DNA of 64,000 nucleotides from JAAZZIT01 sp964480525 (GCA_964480525.1 CAYZOV010000004.1:43885-107884), one strand, 5' to 3'. Numbered from the stretch's first letter, positions 15,529 through 24,642 are shown. Translations and numbers: made by a program. The notes: generated by a model not told the origin, from the sequence alone.

Positions 15529-15665
15529 AAAGAACGCTGTGATTTATGCCGTGATAAATGACAAAATGCCTTTTTAACATAGTATGCTTTTTGTTTAACT
15601 TATGTCGAAAAATAAAATTACGGTGTAAATTCGGAGAAAAATGCAAAAAAAGTTTGCAAATCCCC

Positions 15666-15694
15666 TTGCGAAATTTGTTTTATTGTGTTAAAAT
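15666..15694 (+). promoter_or_regulatory. Promoter of cdaA-cdaR
   Basis: TTGCGA (15666-15671) and TAAAAT (15689-15694) have a 17-base spacer ending in TGTGT. The spacing to the cdaA start at 15737 is appropriate. Confidence 0.6.
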
Positions 15695-15736
15695 AATATA
15701 AGAAGTATTCTGACGTAGTAAAGGGAGTGAGGGTTC

Positions 15737-16624
15737 GTGGGATATGTTGCGGAAGTTGTTTCGGCACTTGTGAGCGTTATTAAGTCAATATCTTTGCCGG
15801 ATATTGTGGATATGGTGATTCTTGCTTATTTGATTTATCACGGAATCAAGCTTGTTCGTGAAACCAGAGCGACACAGCTTATAAAAGGTATTGTAATAAT
15901 TTGCGTTGCGTATATGATTTCAAGTTTTCTCGACCTGAAAGTTTTGACGTTTTTACTTAAAAATGTTTTCCAATGGGGAATTATTGCAATAATCATTCTT
16001 TTCCAGCCTGAACTCAGACGAATTCTTGACAAAATGGGCAGAAGCAAGGTTGCTGATATTTCGCTTTTTACAAACAACGATTCCGACGACGACAACGCCA
16101 GATGGAACAAGGCTATTGACGCAATTGTGGAAGCAAGCGGAGAACTTTCCGCAACCGCAACAGGCGCGCTTATTGTGTGCGAAAGACAAACCCGACTTGG
16201 CGAACAGATTGACACGGGTACTATACTGAATTGTACGCCCAGTGCGGCTGTGTTCGGAAATATATTTTTCCCGAACACTCCGCTTCATGACGGAGCGGTT
16301 ATTATTCGTGACGGAAAAATTCTGGCTGCGGGTTGCTTTTTGCCGAAGCCTCAAAAGGAAGAACTTATAAATAAACAACTGGGTTCACGTCACAGGGCCG
16401 CAATCGGTATGAGTGAAAATTCAGACGCAATTGTAATTGTTGTCAGCGAAGAAACGGGTACTATTTCCGTTGCGGAGGACGGGGAACTGACAAGAGGGTT
16501 TAACAAAGAAAGTCTTAGACGTCTTTTGAAAAACCGACTTATCCAGAGCGACGAAAACACAACGTCAAGCCCTAAAAATAAAATTAAAGAAAGGATGAAA
16601 CAAAAGTGGAAGAAAGAAAAATAA
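15737..16624 (+). CDS. cdaA: Diadenylate cyclase CdaA (c-di-AMP synthase)
   Basis: A 295-residue membrane diadenylate cyclase that makes cyclic di-AMP from two ATP. Three hydrophobic segments occupy roughly residues 20-90 (PDIVDMVILAYLIYHGIKLV and following). The DAC (DisA_N) domain follows with PLHDGAVIIRDG near 181 and GSRHRAAIGMSE near 216; the DGA and RHR motifs are the active-site elements, with GSRHR in place of the more common GTRHR. The start is GTG 15737 behind GGGAGTGAGG. It overlaps cdaR by 19 bases, the standard pairing. The usual third gene, glmM, does not follow here. The C-terminal tail is basic. Confidence 0.94.
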   Translation: MGYVAEVVSALVSVIKSISLPDIVDMVILAYLIYHGIKLVRETRATQLIKGIVIICVAYMISSFLDLKVLTFLLKNVFQWGIIAIIILFQPELRRILDKMGRSKVADISLFTNNDSDDDNARWNKAIDAIVEASGELSATATGALIVCERQTRLGEQIDTGTILNCTPSAAVFGNIFFPNTPLHDGAVIIRDGKILAAGCFLPKPQKEELINKQLGSRHRAAIGMSENSDAIVIVVSEETGTISVAEDGELTRGFNKESLRRLLKNRLIQSDENTTSSPKNKIKERMKQKWKKEK

Positions 16625-17907
16625 AAAAATCCACCAAGCATAAAAACGAAATGGCTTTGAGAATCGGTTCGATTGTTTTGGCTGTCGTAATATGGATAAT
16701 TCTTTCTATCACTATGTTCCCGACTATATCCGCAAGCGTTTACGAAGTGCCTGTAAAAATCGATTTAAGCGGAACTTTTGCCGAAGAAAACGGTCTTTCA
16801 GTGGTTAAATTTGACGAAGATATGACGGTGGACGTCAAACTTAGCGGTATGCGTTATGAAATAGGTAGCTATTCCGCAAAAGATTTGGTGGCGTCTGTTG
16901 ACGTCAAAGAGGTGTATTCCGACGGAACGTATAATCTTGCTATCAACGTTAAATCCGCACACGGAGATGATTTGAACATTGTAAAGGTTACGCCGTCAAC
17001 TTGTTCGGTTAAGTTTGATTATAAGAAAACTTTGGAATTTCCGTTGGAGGTTGAGTATTCGGGCATAAGCGCCGACGAGGGTTATACGCTGAAAACTCCG
17101 TCTGTTGACGCAGAAAGCGTAACTATTACGGGGCCGGAAAACGAAATTGAGAAAATTTCAAAGGTTGCGGTAAAGGTTAAAAGCGGAAAACTTAAACTGA
17201 CGGAAAATTATTCAACGGAAAACACAGAACTTGTCTTGTATTCCGAAAACGGTACGGTTTTGAACAAGGATAATCTGGAATTTTCACAGGAGAAATTTAA
17301 GGTGACGTTCCAAGTTTATAACTCCAAAAAAGTTGACCTGACCTTGAACATAAAGTCGCCTAACGAGAATTTCGACGTTTCTTCGATTAAATATACTATC
17401 GAACCTGAAAGTATTACGGTTTATTCGGGCAAAGATATTTCGGAGATTGACAGCATTAACGTGGGGTCGGTTAATCTTAACGAAATTGATTTTGAAAAAG
17501 AATTTGAATTTGACCTGACCCTTGACAGCGATATGATTAACGCCAGCGGAATTGACAAAGTTAAGGTGACGTTTGACAAAACCGGTTTTACAAGCCGAAA
17601 ATTTTCCATTGAACAGGACAAAATCACCATTTTGAACAAGCCTGCGGGGAAAAACGTTTCGGTGCAAAATTCAAAAATATCCGACGTTACGATTTTCGGT
17701 CCGAAAGACGTTATGGCAAAGTTAAAGGCGGAGGATATTGTGGCTGAATACGATATGCAGTCGAACAATTTTGAAAACGGCAACGTGGAAGTTAATGTTA
17801 ATATTTACGCAAAAGGTTACAACAACGTTTGGTATGTGGGCGAATCCAAAAATATCGTGCTGAACGTGGCTGATTCGCCTTTGATGAGTTTATTGAATAC
17901 ATATTAA
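16606..17907 (+). CDS. cdaR: CdaR, YbbR-domain regulator of CdaA
   Basis: A 433-residue protein with one N-terminal transmembrane helix (IGSIVLAVVIWIILSITMF, near residues 21-39), followed by four YbbR-like beta domains. YbbR repeats are seen as VPVKIDLSG, LEVEYSG and repeated VxxxxVTITGPExxI-type strands. It starts at GTG 16606 inside the end of cdaA, so the two are coupled. In Firmicutes CdaR binds and modulates CdaA from the outer face of the membrane. A hairpin follows the stop codon. Length and order are ordinary. Confidence 0.9.
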   Translation: MEERKIKKSTKHKNEMALRIGSIVLAVVIWIILSITMFPTISASVYEVPVKIDLSGTFAEENGLSVVKFDEDMTVDVKLSGMRYEIGSYSAKDLVASVDVKEVYSDGTYNLAINVKSAHGDDLNIVKVTPSTCSVKFDYKKTLEFPLEVEYSGISADEGYTLKTPSVDAESVTITGPENEIEKISKVAVKVKSGKLKLTENYSTENTELVLYSENGTVLNKDNLEFSQEKFKVTFQVYNSKKVDLTLNIKSPNENFDVSSIKYTIEPESITVYSGKDISEIDSINVGSVNLNEIDFEKEFEFDLTLDSDMINASGIDKVKVTFDKTGFTSRKFSIEQDKITILNKPAGKNVSVQNSKISDVTIFGPKDVMAKLKAEDIVAEYDMQSNNFENGNVEVNVNIYAKGYNNVWYVGESKNIVLNVADSPLMSLLNTY

Positions 17908-17913
17908 AAGATA

Positions 17914-17941
17914 GCCCTCTGAACTTTCGGAGGGCATTGAT
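17914..17941 (+). terminator. Weak terminator after cdaR
   Basis: GCCCTC (17914-17919) pairs with GAGGGC (17930-17935), but only a loose T-rich stretch follows, so read-through into the next gene is possible. Confidence 0.5.
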
Positions 17942-17958
17942 TTTGAAAGGATAATTTT

Positions 17959-19542
17959 ATGCCGATTTTGATTAGCGACATTAAAGTTTCGCTGAAAACA
18001 GACAAGGAAAATGTTCTGAAACTTGCACTAAAGCGTGTTCCCGTGGAAAAAAGTGCGGTTAAACGCTGTGAAATTTACAAAACTTCGTTGGACGCACGAA
18101 AAAGGGATAACATTCACTTTGTGCATACGGTTTATGTTGAGCTTTTTGATGTTAATACCGAAAAAAGCGTTTGTCAGAAATTCGCAAGTTTGAAATATAT
18201 TGAAAATAATGCGCTTAGTCCGATTTTCGGAAACGAAAAGCAACAAGGCAGAATTGTGGTGACAGGTTTCGGACCTGCGGGTATGTTTTGCGGACTGGTG
18301 CTTGCAGAGTACGGTTACAAGCCGATTGTGATTGAGCGTGGGGATCGCGTGGAAAACCGAACCAAAATTGTCAAGGCTTTTTGGAATGGCGCTGACCTTG
18401 ACGAAAGCACCAACGTACAATTTGGTGAGGGCGGTGCGGGAACATTTTCCGACGGGAAGCTGACCACCAGAATTAAAGACCCTCTTTGTCGGTATGTTTT
18501 GGAACGTTTTGTTGAATTTGGCGCTCCCGAAGAAATTTTATTTAAGGCAAAACCTCACGTCGGCACGGACATGCTTAGAAATGTTGTGAAAAATATCCGT
18601 GAGAGAATTGTTTCTCTGGGCGGTGAGGTGAAGTTTTTAACTAAGCTTGATGATGTGAAAATTTCAAACGGCAGGGTAGAGAGCATTGTGGCAAACGGTG
18701 AGGAAATTGACGTTTCGGCGGTTGTTTTGGCTGTGGGTCATTCTGCTAGGGACACTTTTGAAATGCTCCTTGACCGTGGCGTTTATATCGAACCTAAGCC
18801 GTTTTCGGTGGGCATGAGAATTGAACATTTGCAGGACGACGTGGATTTTAGCCTTTACGGAAACCACGCAGGCAACCCGTATTTGCCAAAGGGTGAGTAC
18901 CAATTGTCGTACCGCAACAAGCAGGGCAGAGGTTGCTATACATTTTGTATGTGTCCGGGGGGTTATGTTGTGCCGTCCTCAAGCGAAAAAGGCGGAATTG
19001 TCACAAACGGTATGAGCGAATTTGCCCGTGACGGCAAAAATGCAAACTCGGCTGTGGTGGTGTCGGTGACCCCTGATGACTTTGGCAAAAATCCGTTGGA
19101 CGGTGTTAGTTTTGCACGAAAAATTGAGCGTAACGCCTATGAAAAAACGGGAAGTTACAACGCTCCTGCCATTAAGGTGGGGGATTTTCTCAAAACGTCA
19201 AAAACGAAAAAAATCATCAATCCGACCTACGCAAGAGGGGTTGAATTTTGCGATATGAAAGGAATTTTTCCGAACTTTGTAACAGATATGATGAAAGTAG
19301 GACTTCGTGATTTTTCGGGCAAAATGGCTTGCTTTAAGGACGGTAATGCCGTTTTGACAGCACCCGAAACACGAACGTCAAGCCCTGTGAAAATTTCACG
19401 AAACGAAAATGCTGTTTCAATTAACGTTAAAAATCTCTACCCTTGCGGTGAGGGAGCAGGGTACGCAGGTGGAATTATGTCGTCGGCTGTGGACGGAATT
19501 AAATCTGCACTTGAAATTATGAAAATTTACGCAAGAGAATAA
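17959..19542 (+). CDS. FAD-dependent NAD(P)-utilising dehydrogenase family protein (COG2509-like)
   Basis: A 527-residue flavoprotein. An N-terminal ~85-residue domain (DIKVSLKTDKENVLKLALKR) precedes the dinucleotide-binding GFGPAGMFCGLVLAEYG near 100-116 with VIERGDRVENR after it, then FGEGGAGTFSDGKL and a C-terminal YPCGEGAGYAGGIMSSAVDG motif near 500 that closes the FAD site. This arrangement matches the uncharacterised NAD(FAD)-utilising dehydrogenase family found across Clostridia. Its substrate is not known. ATG 17959 follows AAAGGATAA. It ends before a terminator shared with mscL. Confidence 0.85.
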   Translation: MPILISDIKVSLKTDKENVLKLALKRVPVEKSAVKRCEIYKTSLDARKRDNIHFVHTVYVELFDVNTEKSVCQKFASLKYIENNALSPIFGNEKQQGRIVVTGFGPAGMFCGLVLAEYGYKPIVIERGDRVENRTKIVKAFWNGADLDESTNVQFGEGGAGTFSDGKLTTRIKDPLCRYVLERFVEFGAPEEILFKAKPHVGTDMLRNVVKNIRERIVSLGGEVKFLTKLDDVKISNGRVESIVANGEEIDVSAVVLAVGHSARDTFEMLLDRGVYIEPKPFSVGMRIEHLQDDVDFSLYGNHAGNPYLPKGEYQLSYRNKQGRGCYTFCMCPGGYVVPSSSEKGGIVTNGMSEFARDGKNANSAVVVSVTPDDFGKNPLDGVSFARKIERNAYEKTGSYNAPAIKVGDFLKTSKTKKIINPTYARGVEFCDMKGIFPNFVTDMMKVGLRDFSGKMACFKDGNAVLTAPETRTSSPVKISRNENAVSINVKNLYPCGEGAGYAGGIMSSAVDGIKSALEIMKIYARE

Positions 19543-19549
19543 AATTTTA

Positions 19550-19581
19550 GGGCAACCCGAAATGTTCGGATTGCCCTTTTT
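19550..19581. terminator. Bidirectional terminator between the FAD protein gene and mscL
   Basis: GGGCAACCCGAA pairs with TTCGGATTGCCC (19550-19576) around a three-base loop, followed by five T residues. The mscL stop codon lies just beyond it. Confidence 0.85.
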
Positions 19582-19582
19582 G

Positions 19583-20026
19583 TTAGTTATCTGTGTTTTC
19601 GTTTGGTGTGATTGTGCTTTTTTTAAGTAAATCACGAATTTCCGTGAGCAAAACTATGTCCTCGGCAGGTGCAGGAGGAGCAGGTGGTGCTTCTTCCTTT
19701 TTCTTGTGCAACGAGTTGATGATTTTTACAAGAATGAATACGCAGAACGCTGTGAGTAAAAATGTGATAACAGCCTGAATGAACGAGCCGAACAACAACA
19801 CCGGCTTGTTGCCCCACGGGATTGTCACGGACAAATCTTTGAAGTTTATGCCTGCAAGAACCATTCCGATGAGTGGCATAAGAATGTCGTTTACAAGGGA
19901 ATTTACGATTGCAGTAAACGCTCCGCCGACGATAACACCGACAGCCATGTCAATAACGTTTCCTCGTGAGATGAATTTTTTGAACTCAGCAAAAAATCCT
20001 GTGGTTTTTTCTTTTAAGTTTGCCAA
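19583..20026 (-). CDS. mscL: Large-conductance mechanosensitive channel MscL
   Basis: A 147-residue MscL channel, which opens under membrane tension to release solutes during osmotic downshock. The signature FKKFISRGNVIDMAVGVIVGGAF at residues 15-37 forms the amphipathic N-terminal helix and the pore-lining TM1. TM2 lies near residues 80-103 (FIQAVITFLLTAFCVFILVK). A proline/alanine-rich linker, PPAPPAPAE, precedes the cytoplasmic C-terminal helix. The length is normal. It lies 27 bases after the Mrp gene on the minus strand. Confidence 0.96.
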   Translation of the reverse strand: MANLKEKTTGFFAEFKKFISRGNVIDMAVGVIVGGAFTAIVNSLVNDILMPLIGMVLAGINFKDLSVTIPWGNKPVLLFGSFIQAVITFLLTAFCVFILVKIINSLHKKKEEAPPAPPAPAEDIVLLTEIRDLLKKSTITPNENTDN

Positions 20027-20052
20027 AATAATCTATCCTTTCATTTTAAAAT

Positions 20053-20871
20053 TTAGACAAGTATAGTTTTAACCGCTTCGTCAAGTGCGTTGCCGTTGTA
20101 AAGTTCAATAGCGCCGTTGTCAACCTGTTTTGCAACAGACGGGTCAACAGGCAGTTTTGCTAAGATTTTAAGACCGTTTTCCATTGCGATTTCGTCAATG
20201 TGGCTTTCGCCGTAAAGCTTGATTTGTTCGTCGCAACACGGACATTTAACATAGCTCATGTTTTCAACGATTCCCAAAATTTTGACGTTCATCATTTCTG
20301 CCATTTTAACAGCCTTGTTTACAATCATCGAAACCAAATCCTGCGGCGAAGTTACGACGATAATTCCGTCAAGAGGGATTGACTGGAAAACCGTCAAAGG
20401 CACGTCGCCTGTTCCCGGTGGCATATCAACAAACATATAATCCACGTCGCCCCAGATTACGTCCTGCCAGAACTGTTTAACAACGCCTGCGATAACAGGG
20501 CCACGCCAGATTACGGGTGCGTTTTCGTCGTCAAGGAGAAGATTTACGGACATAAGTTTGATACCCGTGTTTGTTTCAACAGGCAAAATGCCCTCTTCGA
20601 TTGCGTCGGCTTTTTTGTGAATACCAAACGCTTTCGGAATCGACGGACCTGTGATGTCAGCGTCCAGAATTGCGGTTTTGAAGCCGTTTCTTTGTGCGTA
20701 AACAGCCATAAGAGAAGTAACCAACGATTTTCCCACGCCGCCTTTTCCGCTGACGATTCCGATAACTTTTTTGATTTTGCTCATTTCGTGTGGTTTTTCA
20801 ATCAAGCTTTCAGCCTGTCTTGAACTGCAATTTTCCCCACAAGTTGAACAGTTGTGTGTACATTCGCTCAT
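20053..20871 (-). CDS. Mrp/NBP35 family Fe-S cluster carrier ATPase
   Basis: A 272-residue P-loop ATPase of the Mrp/ApbC/Nbp35 group, which carries Fe-S clusters to target proteins. The deviant Walker A GIVSGKGGVGKSLV lies near residues 35-48, followed by the ILDADITGPSIPK and VDMPPGTGDVPLT motifs. The C-terminal CPCC, a CxxC motif, binds the bridging cluster. The N-terminus CTHNCSTCGENCSS holds four cysteines, as in Nbp35-type proteins. The start is the ATG complementary to 20869-20871; upstream codons in frame would add a cysteine-poor tail without a binding site. Confidence 0.92.
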   Translation of the reverse strand: MSECTHNCSTCGENCSSRQAESLIEKPHEMSKIKKVIGIVSGKGGVGKSLVTSLMAVYAQRNGFKTAILDADITGPSIPKAFGIHKKADAIEEGILPVETNTGIKLMSVNLLLDDENAPVIWRGPVIAGVVKQFWQDVIWGDVDYMFVDMPPGTGDVPLTVFQSIPLDGIIVVTSPQDLVSMIVNKAVKMAEMMNVKILGIVENMSYVKCPCCDEQIKLYGESHIDEIAMENGLKILAKLPVDPSVAKQVDNGAIELYNGNALDEAVKTILV

Positions 20872-20960
20872 TTTAAATAAAACATTCCTTTCGTGTATTG
20901 CACAAAAACAGACAGCCATACCCAACTGTCTGTTTTGTATTAACTTATAACTTTGGTTTT

Positions 20961-22046
20961 TTAGTTTTCGCTTTTTACTTTTCCTGCGGAAATATTAACC
21001 GTAACAATATATCCGTCGCAGTTGTTTCCGCTGATGGTGTAATTATATTCGCTTCCGTCGTCAAATTTCGGAACGTCCACGTTGGTGGTGTCTTTTTCCT
21101 TGTCAGCAGCAACGTAGTAAATGGCGTACCTGTCGCCGTTTTCCAAAACATTAACATACAAAGGATTTTCACGGTTGTACTGCTTGATTGACAAAACGTA
21201 TTCTTCGTAACAAAGTTTGCTGTAATAGATAAGTTGGGCGTGTGGAACGCCAACATATCTGAAATGCCAACCCTCACCGTCAATGCCCGTAATGCTTGAT
21301 TTTTCGGAATCATATCTTAGAATAAAGCCGTATTTATAGCAATTTTCGTAAATCCACTTGTAATCGCCCTCACCGTTAAAGAAAGGGTAACCCTCTTGGT
21401 CAAGTTGGAAGTCCAGAGCATAACCGCTGTGGTGTTCGCTGTGGTTTGGTTTTTCAACCTTTGTTGAAAAATCTTTGCCGGTTTTCGCCAAATCTTCGTC
21501 GTAAAGTTCCTGCTGATACTCAACGCTTCGGTAACCGCTGACAAGCATAATATCGCTAATGCCTTTTTCGTCGTAAAAATCCGAAAGCATACGGTTAAGG
21601 TTTTCCAAAACAACCTTTTTTGCCGAAACAGAGCTGTCTTTTAAAGACATAATCTTAACGCTTTCTGCGTTTGTTCTGTAATCATAACAAGAAACCAAAT
21701 CGTCAAGGTCGTCGCCTTTGTAGGAATAATCACCGTTAATCAGAATCAAATCGCCTTTGAAAAGGTCGGTTTCGTTGTCCATGATAACATATTTATAATC
21801 GCTTTGGAGATTTTCGGTGCTGTAAACTACCTCCGGTTCTTTGGAATCTTCCTTTTTGGCGGTGGTAGTGGTTTTCTTTTTGTCGTCTTTTTTGGTGCTT
21901 TGTGTAGTTTTGTTTTCGTCTTTGTCGTCGTTGCCGTGATTAGTGCAGGCGGTGTGTATGCTGACCGTTACCAAAAGCAAGCAAGCAAGGGCAATGGCAA
22001 TATTTTTATATTTAAGTCTGCGCCATATGGATTTTTTCTTTTGCAT
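20961..22046 (-). CDS. VanY-type D-alanyl-D-alanine carboxypeptidase (peptidase M15), membrane-anchored
   Basis: 361 residues. An N-terminal hydrophobic segment (IAIALACLLLVTVSIHTAC, residues 16-34) acts as signal or anchor; the cysteine at its end is in a poor lipobox context (IHTAC). A lysine/threonine-rich linker (~40 residues) follows. The M15 domain has LVSGYRSVEYQQELY, SEHHSGYALDFQ (zinc-binding His and Asp) and EGWHFRYVG (catalytic Glu and zinc His). The family trims the terminal D-alanine from peptidoglycan stem peptides. No vancomycin-resistance genes are nearby, so it is probably a housekeeping wall enzyme. It has a short acidic C-terminal domain of unknown role. Confidence 0.9.
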   Translation of the reverse strand: MQKKKSIWRRLKYKNIAIALACLLLVTVSIHTACTNHGNDDKDENKTTQSTKKDDKKKTTTTAKKEDSKEPEVVYSTENLQSDYKYVIMDNETDLFKGDLILINGDYSYKGDDLDDLVSCYDYRTNAESVKIMSLKDSSVSAKKVVLENLNRMLSDFYDEKGISDIMLVSGYRSVEYQQELYDEDLAKTGKDFSTKVEKPNHSEHHSGYALDFQLDQEGYPFFNGEGDYKWIYENCYKYGFILRYDSEKSSITGIDGEGWHFRYVGVPHAQLIYYSKLCYEEYVLSIKQYNRENPLYVNVLENGDRYAIYYVAADKEKDTTNVDVPKFDDGSEYNYTISGNNCDGYIVTVNISAGKVKSEN

Positions 22047-22100
22047 ATAATTTCACGTTCCTTTCTTTTGTGACTAAAAATCATATACTTTTACATTTTG

Positions 22101-22129
22101 ATTATAGCACAATCCCAAAGAAATTTAAA
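22101..22129 (-). promoter_or_regulatory. Extended -10 promoter of the M15 peptidase gene
   Basis: On the minus strand TATAAT (complement of 22101-22106) is preceded by TTGTGC, an extended -10 element, with a weak -35 TTTAAA 17 bases upstream. It lies about 55 bases before the start codon. Confidence 0.5.
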
Positions 22130-22380
22130 GCATATTTTCATGAGTTAATATTTAATTTACAATTTTTTCTGTTTATAAAGCAAATTAAATCGGAATAAAA
22201 CTGTTTTAACGTTGCATTTTTGTAACTTAAACCTTTGGAAAAACATTTAAAATGGCATTGCGTTGTTTAGCTAAACCGCACTTGGTTTTATTTAAATAAC
22301 ACATTTATATAGTATAGAAATTCAAATCCTAATATTCTGTGAATACGCCCTTTAAATATTAACAAACAATGAATATTCTG

Positions 22381-22398
22381 TTTTTTTTTTTTTTTTTT
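22381..22398. repeat. Homopolymer tract of 18 T residues
   Basis: An uninterrupted T18 tract lies 15 bases upstream of the -35 box of the LytTR regulator promoter. It is not preceded by a hairpin and is too far from any stop codon to be a terminator. Such tracts can change length by slippage. Their position next to a promoter can alter its strength, either as an AT-rich upstream element or by changing DNA curvature. Confidence 0.85.
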
Positions 22399-22413
22399 GA
22401 AGTGCGAATTTTG

Positions 22414-22442
22414 TTGACAAACGGGATTTTTTGTGATAAAAT
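22414..22442 (+). promoter_or_regulatory. Promoter of the LytTR regulator / GHKL kinase operon
   Basis: A consensus TTGACA (22414-22419) and TAAAAT (22437-22442) are separated by 17 bases. The leader to the start codon is about 85 bases. The rest of 22130-22380 is AT-rich and I see no gene in it. Confidence 0.75.
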
Positions 22443-22532
22443 ATAAAAAGAACGTTTGTTGAAATGTAATTATTGGTAATAATTTACAATTAGCAGACGT
22501 TTTGTTTGATATTTGACCGAGGGGTGTATTTC

Positions 22533-23261
22533 TTGAATATTTGCATTGTAGACGATAATTTGGCATTTACCAAAGAACTTGAAACCACGTTGTTTGACAT
22601 TTTTAAAGAGCTGGGGTGCGAATTTGGCATAACTTGTTGTCACAACAGTCAGGATTTTTTGGAGTATTCATCAAAAGAAAAGTACGATTTGATTTTTATG
22701 GACATTGAAGTTGACGACGAAAACGGAATTGATTTGGCGAACGATTATTCCAAAATCAACAGCGGTGTTATGATAATTTTTATAACAAATTACGGGGATA
22801 AGTATTCCCAGGCGATTTTTCTTTCTTCGGCGGATTTTAAGCCTTTTGGGTATATTACGAAGCCTATAAACAAGGGCGTTGTGCGAAAACTTTGTTTGCA
22901 GGCGTGCAACCGTAAAAATCTTTTGGGAGAAAATATTTACACAATCTTATCGCATAATTCATATTACGACGTTAAAATGAACGAAATAATGTATGTAGAA
23001 AGTTTCGGCAGAAAAGTCACATTTTACATGGAATCGGGGGAATCCTTTGATTCGTACAAGGTTCTTGGTAATGTTTTGGAAGAACTTGACAAGAATTTTG
23101 TGAGATGTCACCGAAGTTTTGTGGTGAATCTGGATTATGTGCGTATTATCGACGAAAAGGATTCTTCGGTAACGCTGAAAAACGGCGCAATTGTCATTGT
23201 CAGCAAGAGGGCAATGCCTGTGTTTAAAAAAATGTATTTTGCCCACAAAGGTGGCGTTTAG
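22533..23261 (+). CDS. LytTR family response regulator
   Basis: A 242-residue regulator. The receiver domain has the acidic pair in IVDDN at residues 5-6, the phosphoacceptor D57 in FMDIEVDDENG, and a conserved lysine in ITKPINK. The LytTR DNA-binding domain fills residues ~140-240, with ILYVES-like NEIMYVESFGRKVTFYM and FVRCHRSFVVNLDYV as hallmarks. Proteins of this AgrA/LytR type control virulence, bacteriocin or surface genes. The start is TTG 22533 behind GAGGGGTG; the upstream in-frame TTG at 22506 precedes that site. It is 11 bases from the kinase gene. The surface polysaccharide operon just downstream is a plausible target. Confidence 0.9.
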   Translation: MNICIVDDNLAFTKELETTLFDIFKELGCEFGITCCHNSQDFLEYSSKEKYDLIFMDIEVDDENGIDLANDYSKINSGVMIIFITNYGDKYSQAIFLSSADFKPFGYITKPINKGVVRKLCLQACNRKNLLGENIYTILSHNSYYDVKMNEIMYVESFGRKVTFYMESGESFDSYKVLGNVLEELDKNFVRCHRSFVVNLDYVRIIDEKDSSVTLKNGAIVIVSKRAMPVFKKMYFAHKGGV

Positions 23262-23272
23262 CGGAGGTTTTT

Positions 23273-24565
23273 ATGTATTTTGCGTATTCTCTTTTAGTTA
23301 ATGTTCTTGTTGTTTGCTTGTATGCTTATTTGTGCCTTGACAACAAGCGTTTTTCAAAACCCGTTACGGGAATTGTTCTGTTGATTTTAGGCGGCGTAGC
23401 TATGACCGTGCCGAACGTGTGGGCGTATTTTCATGAAAAAAACGCTTGGGTAACCCTGATTATCGGTATCGGAACTTTTCTTAGCTTTTGGATTTCCACG
23501 GGCGACAAAATCAAAAGCGTTTTAAAGACAATGGTTATTACATATGTTGTGGCTGCGATTGTGGAATTTGGTTTTGTGTTGATGTTTTACGTTTTTAAAG
23601 ACACGTTCCCGAACTGGCAAAATTCCTTTGACCCGAACAGCATGGCAGGGGCGATTTACAACACATTCTACTTTGTTGTGAATCTTTTGGTTGCTTTTGT
23701 TTACAGCAGTATTTTAAAGAAAAAGGGAAAAGATTTGCTTAAATCCGTGGGTGTGATTAGCCCGCTTTTGGTAATACAGCCGTTGTTTTTGGTATTCTTT
23801 TATTTTAAGTTTTCAAACGACCAAATGTACGTTTCAAAATGGGTGTTTTTCCTTTTGATGTTTGCCACATGGTTTGTTTTTGACGTTGCGTGCGTAATAA
23901 TTGTGTACACTCATTATAAGAAAACGAAAGCCGAAATTGACCTTAACACAATGGAAATTCTTAATCAAAAGGAAGTTGAGTATTACGACAATCTTTCGCA
24001 GTCGATTATGCAAGCCAGAAAATACCGTCACGATTTTAAAAACGCATTGACGACGCTTTCATACTTGCTTGCAAATTCCGGCACAAAGGAAGAAGCACAG
24101 AAAATGCTTTCGGAAATGCAAATAAATCTTGAAAATACTAAAATAGTTTACTATTGCGACAACGTGGTGGCGAACGCTGTTTTCAGCGATAAAATCAAGC
24201 AGGCGGAGAAAAACGGAATTGAGTTTGACATTTTGGCGAACATTCCGGCGGAAATTTCCGTTACAAGTTTGGCACTCTGCAAAACTTTGACAAACCTTAT
24301 TGACAACGCTTTTGAAGCAAGCGGAAAATGCGAGAATCCTTTTGTAAAAATGGAAGTGTGGATTGACGGGGAATATATGTACATTAAGTGCGTTAATTCA
24401 ATGGCAAATCTGCCTACGAAAAAAGACCAGCGCCTTATTTCCGACAAAAACGGCGACCACGGACACGGAATTTCCATTGTCAAGACGATTGCCGAAGAAA
24501 ACGGCGGCGATTTGATTTTGTCTTGGGACAAAGATTTTTGCGCTTTATGTACGTTGAAAGTATAA
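23273..24565 (+). CDS. GHKL-type sensor histidine kinase (AgrC-like)
   Basis: A 430-residue kinase with about six N-terminal membrane helices (residues 1-220) and no large extracellular domain, as in AgrC-like peptide sensors. The phosphoacceptor motif is YRHDFKNALTTLSYLL, with H253. The GHKL ATPase has the N box LIDNAFEASG near 345 and the G2 box GHGISIVKTIAEENGG near 400. It follows its cognate LytTR regulator by 11 bases, behind CGGAGG, and ends before a terminator. No signal-peptide precursor gene (AgrD-like) is visible nearby. Confidence 0.9.
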   Translation: MYFAYSLLVNVLVVCLYAYLCLDNKRFSKPVTGIVLLILGGVAMTVPNVWAYFHEKNAWVTLIIGIGTFLSFWISTGDKIKSVLKTMVITYVVAAIVEFGFVLMFYVFKDTFPNWQNSFDPNSMAGAIYNTFYFVVNLLVAFVYSSILKKKGKDLLKSVGVISPLLVIQPLFLVFFYFKFSNDQMYVSKWVFFLLMFATWFVFDVACVIIVYTHYKKTKAEIDLNTMEILNQKEVEYYDNLSQSIMQARKYRHDFKNALTTLSYLLANSGTKEEAQKMLSEMQINLENTKIVYYCDNVVANAVFSDKIKQAEKNGIEFDILANIPAEISVTSLALCKTLTNLIDNAFEASGKCENPFVKMEVWIDGEYMYIKCVNSMANLPTKKDQRLISDKNGDHGHGISIVKTIAEENGGDLILSWDKDFCALCTLKV

Positions 24566-24591
24566 TTTAAAAGGGAAATTTACAATAAATT

Positions 24592-24642
24592 ACAAACGAT
24601 AACAAAGGGCGGATTTGCCTTTTGCGTATCGTTTGTTTTTTC
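24592..24642 (+). terminator. Terminator after the two-component operon
   Basis: ACAAACGATA (24592-24601) pairs with TATCGTTTGT (24627-24636), with a smaller AAGGGC/GCCTTT hairpin inside, followed by T residues. Confidence 0.8.

Noticed and set aside
20961..22046. Vancomycin resistance cluster suggested by the VanY-like peptidase
   Set aside because: No vanH, vanA/B ligase, vanX or VanRS genes are adjacent; the enzyme is more likely a normal peptidoglycan carboxypeptidase.
22288..22566. 92-residue minus-strand frame across the T18 tract
   Set aside because: It contains a lysine run made only by the homopolymer and overlaps the promoter and start of the LytTR gene; not a credible protein.
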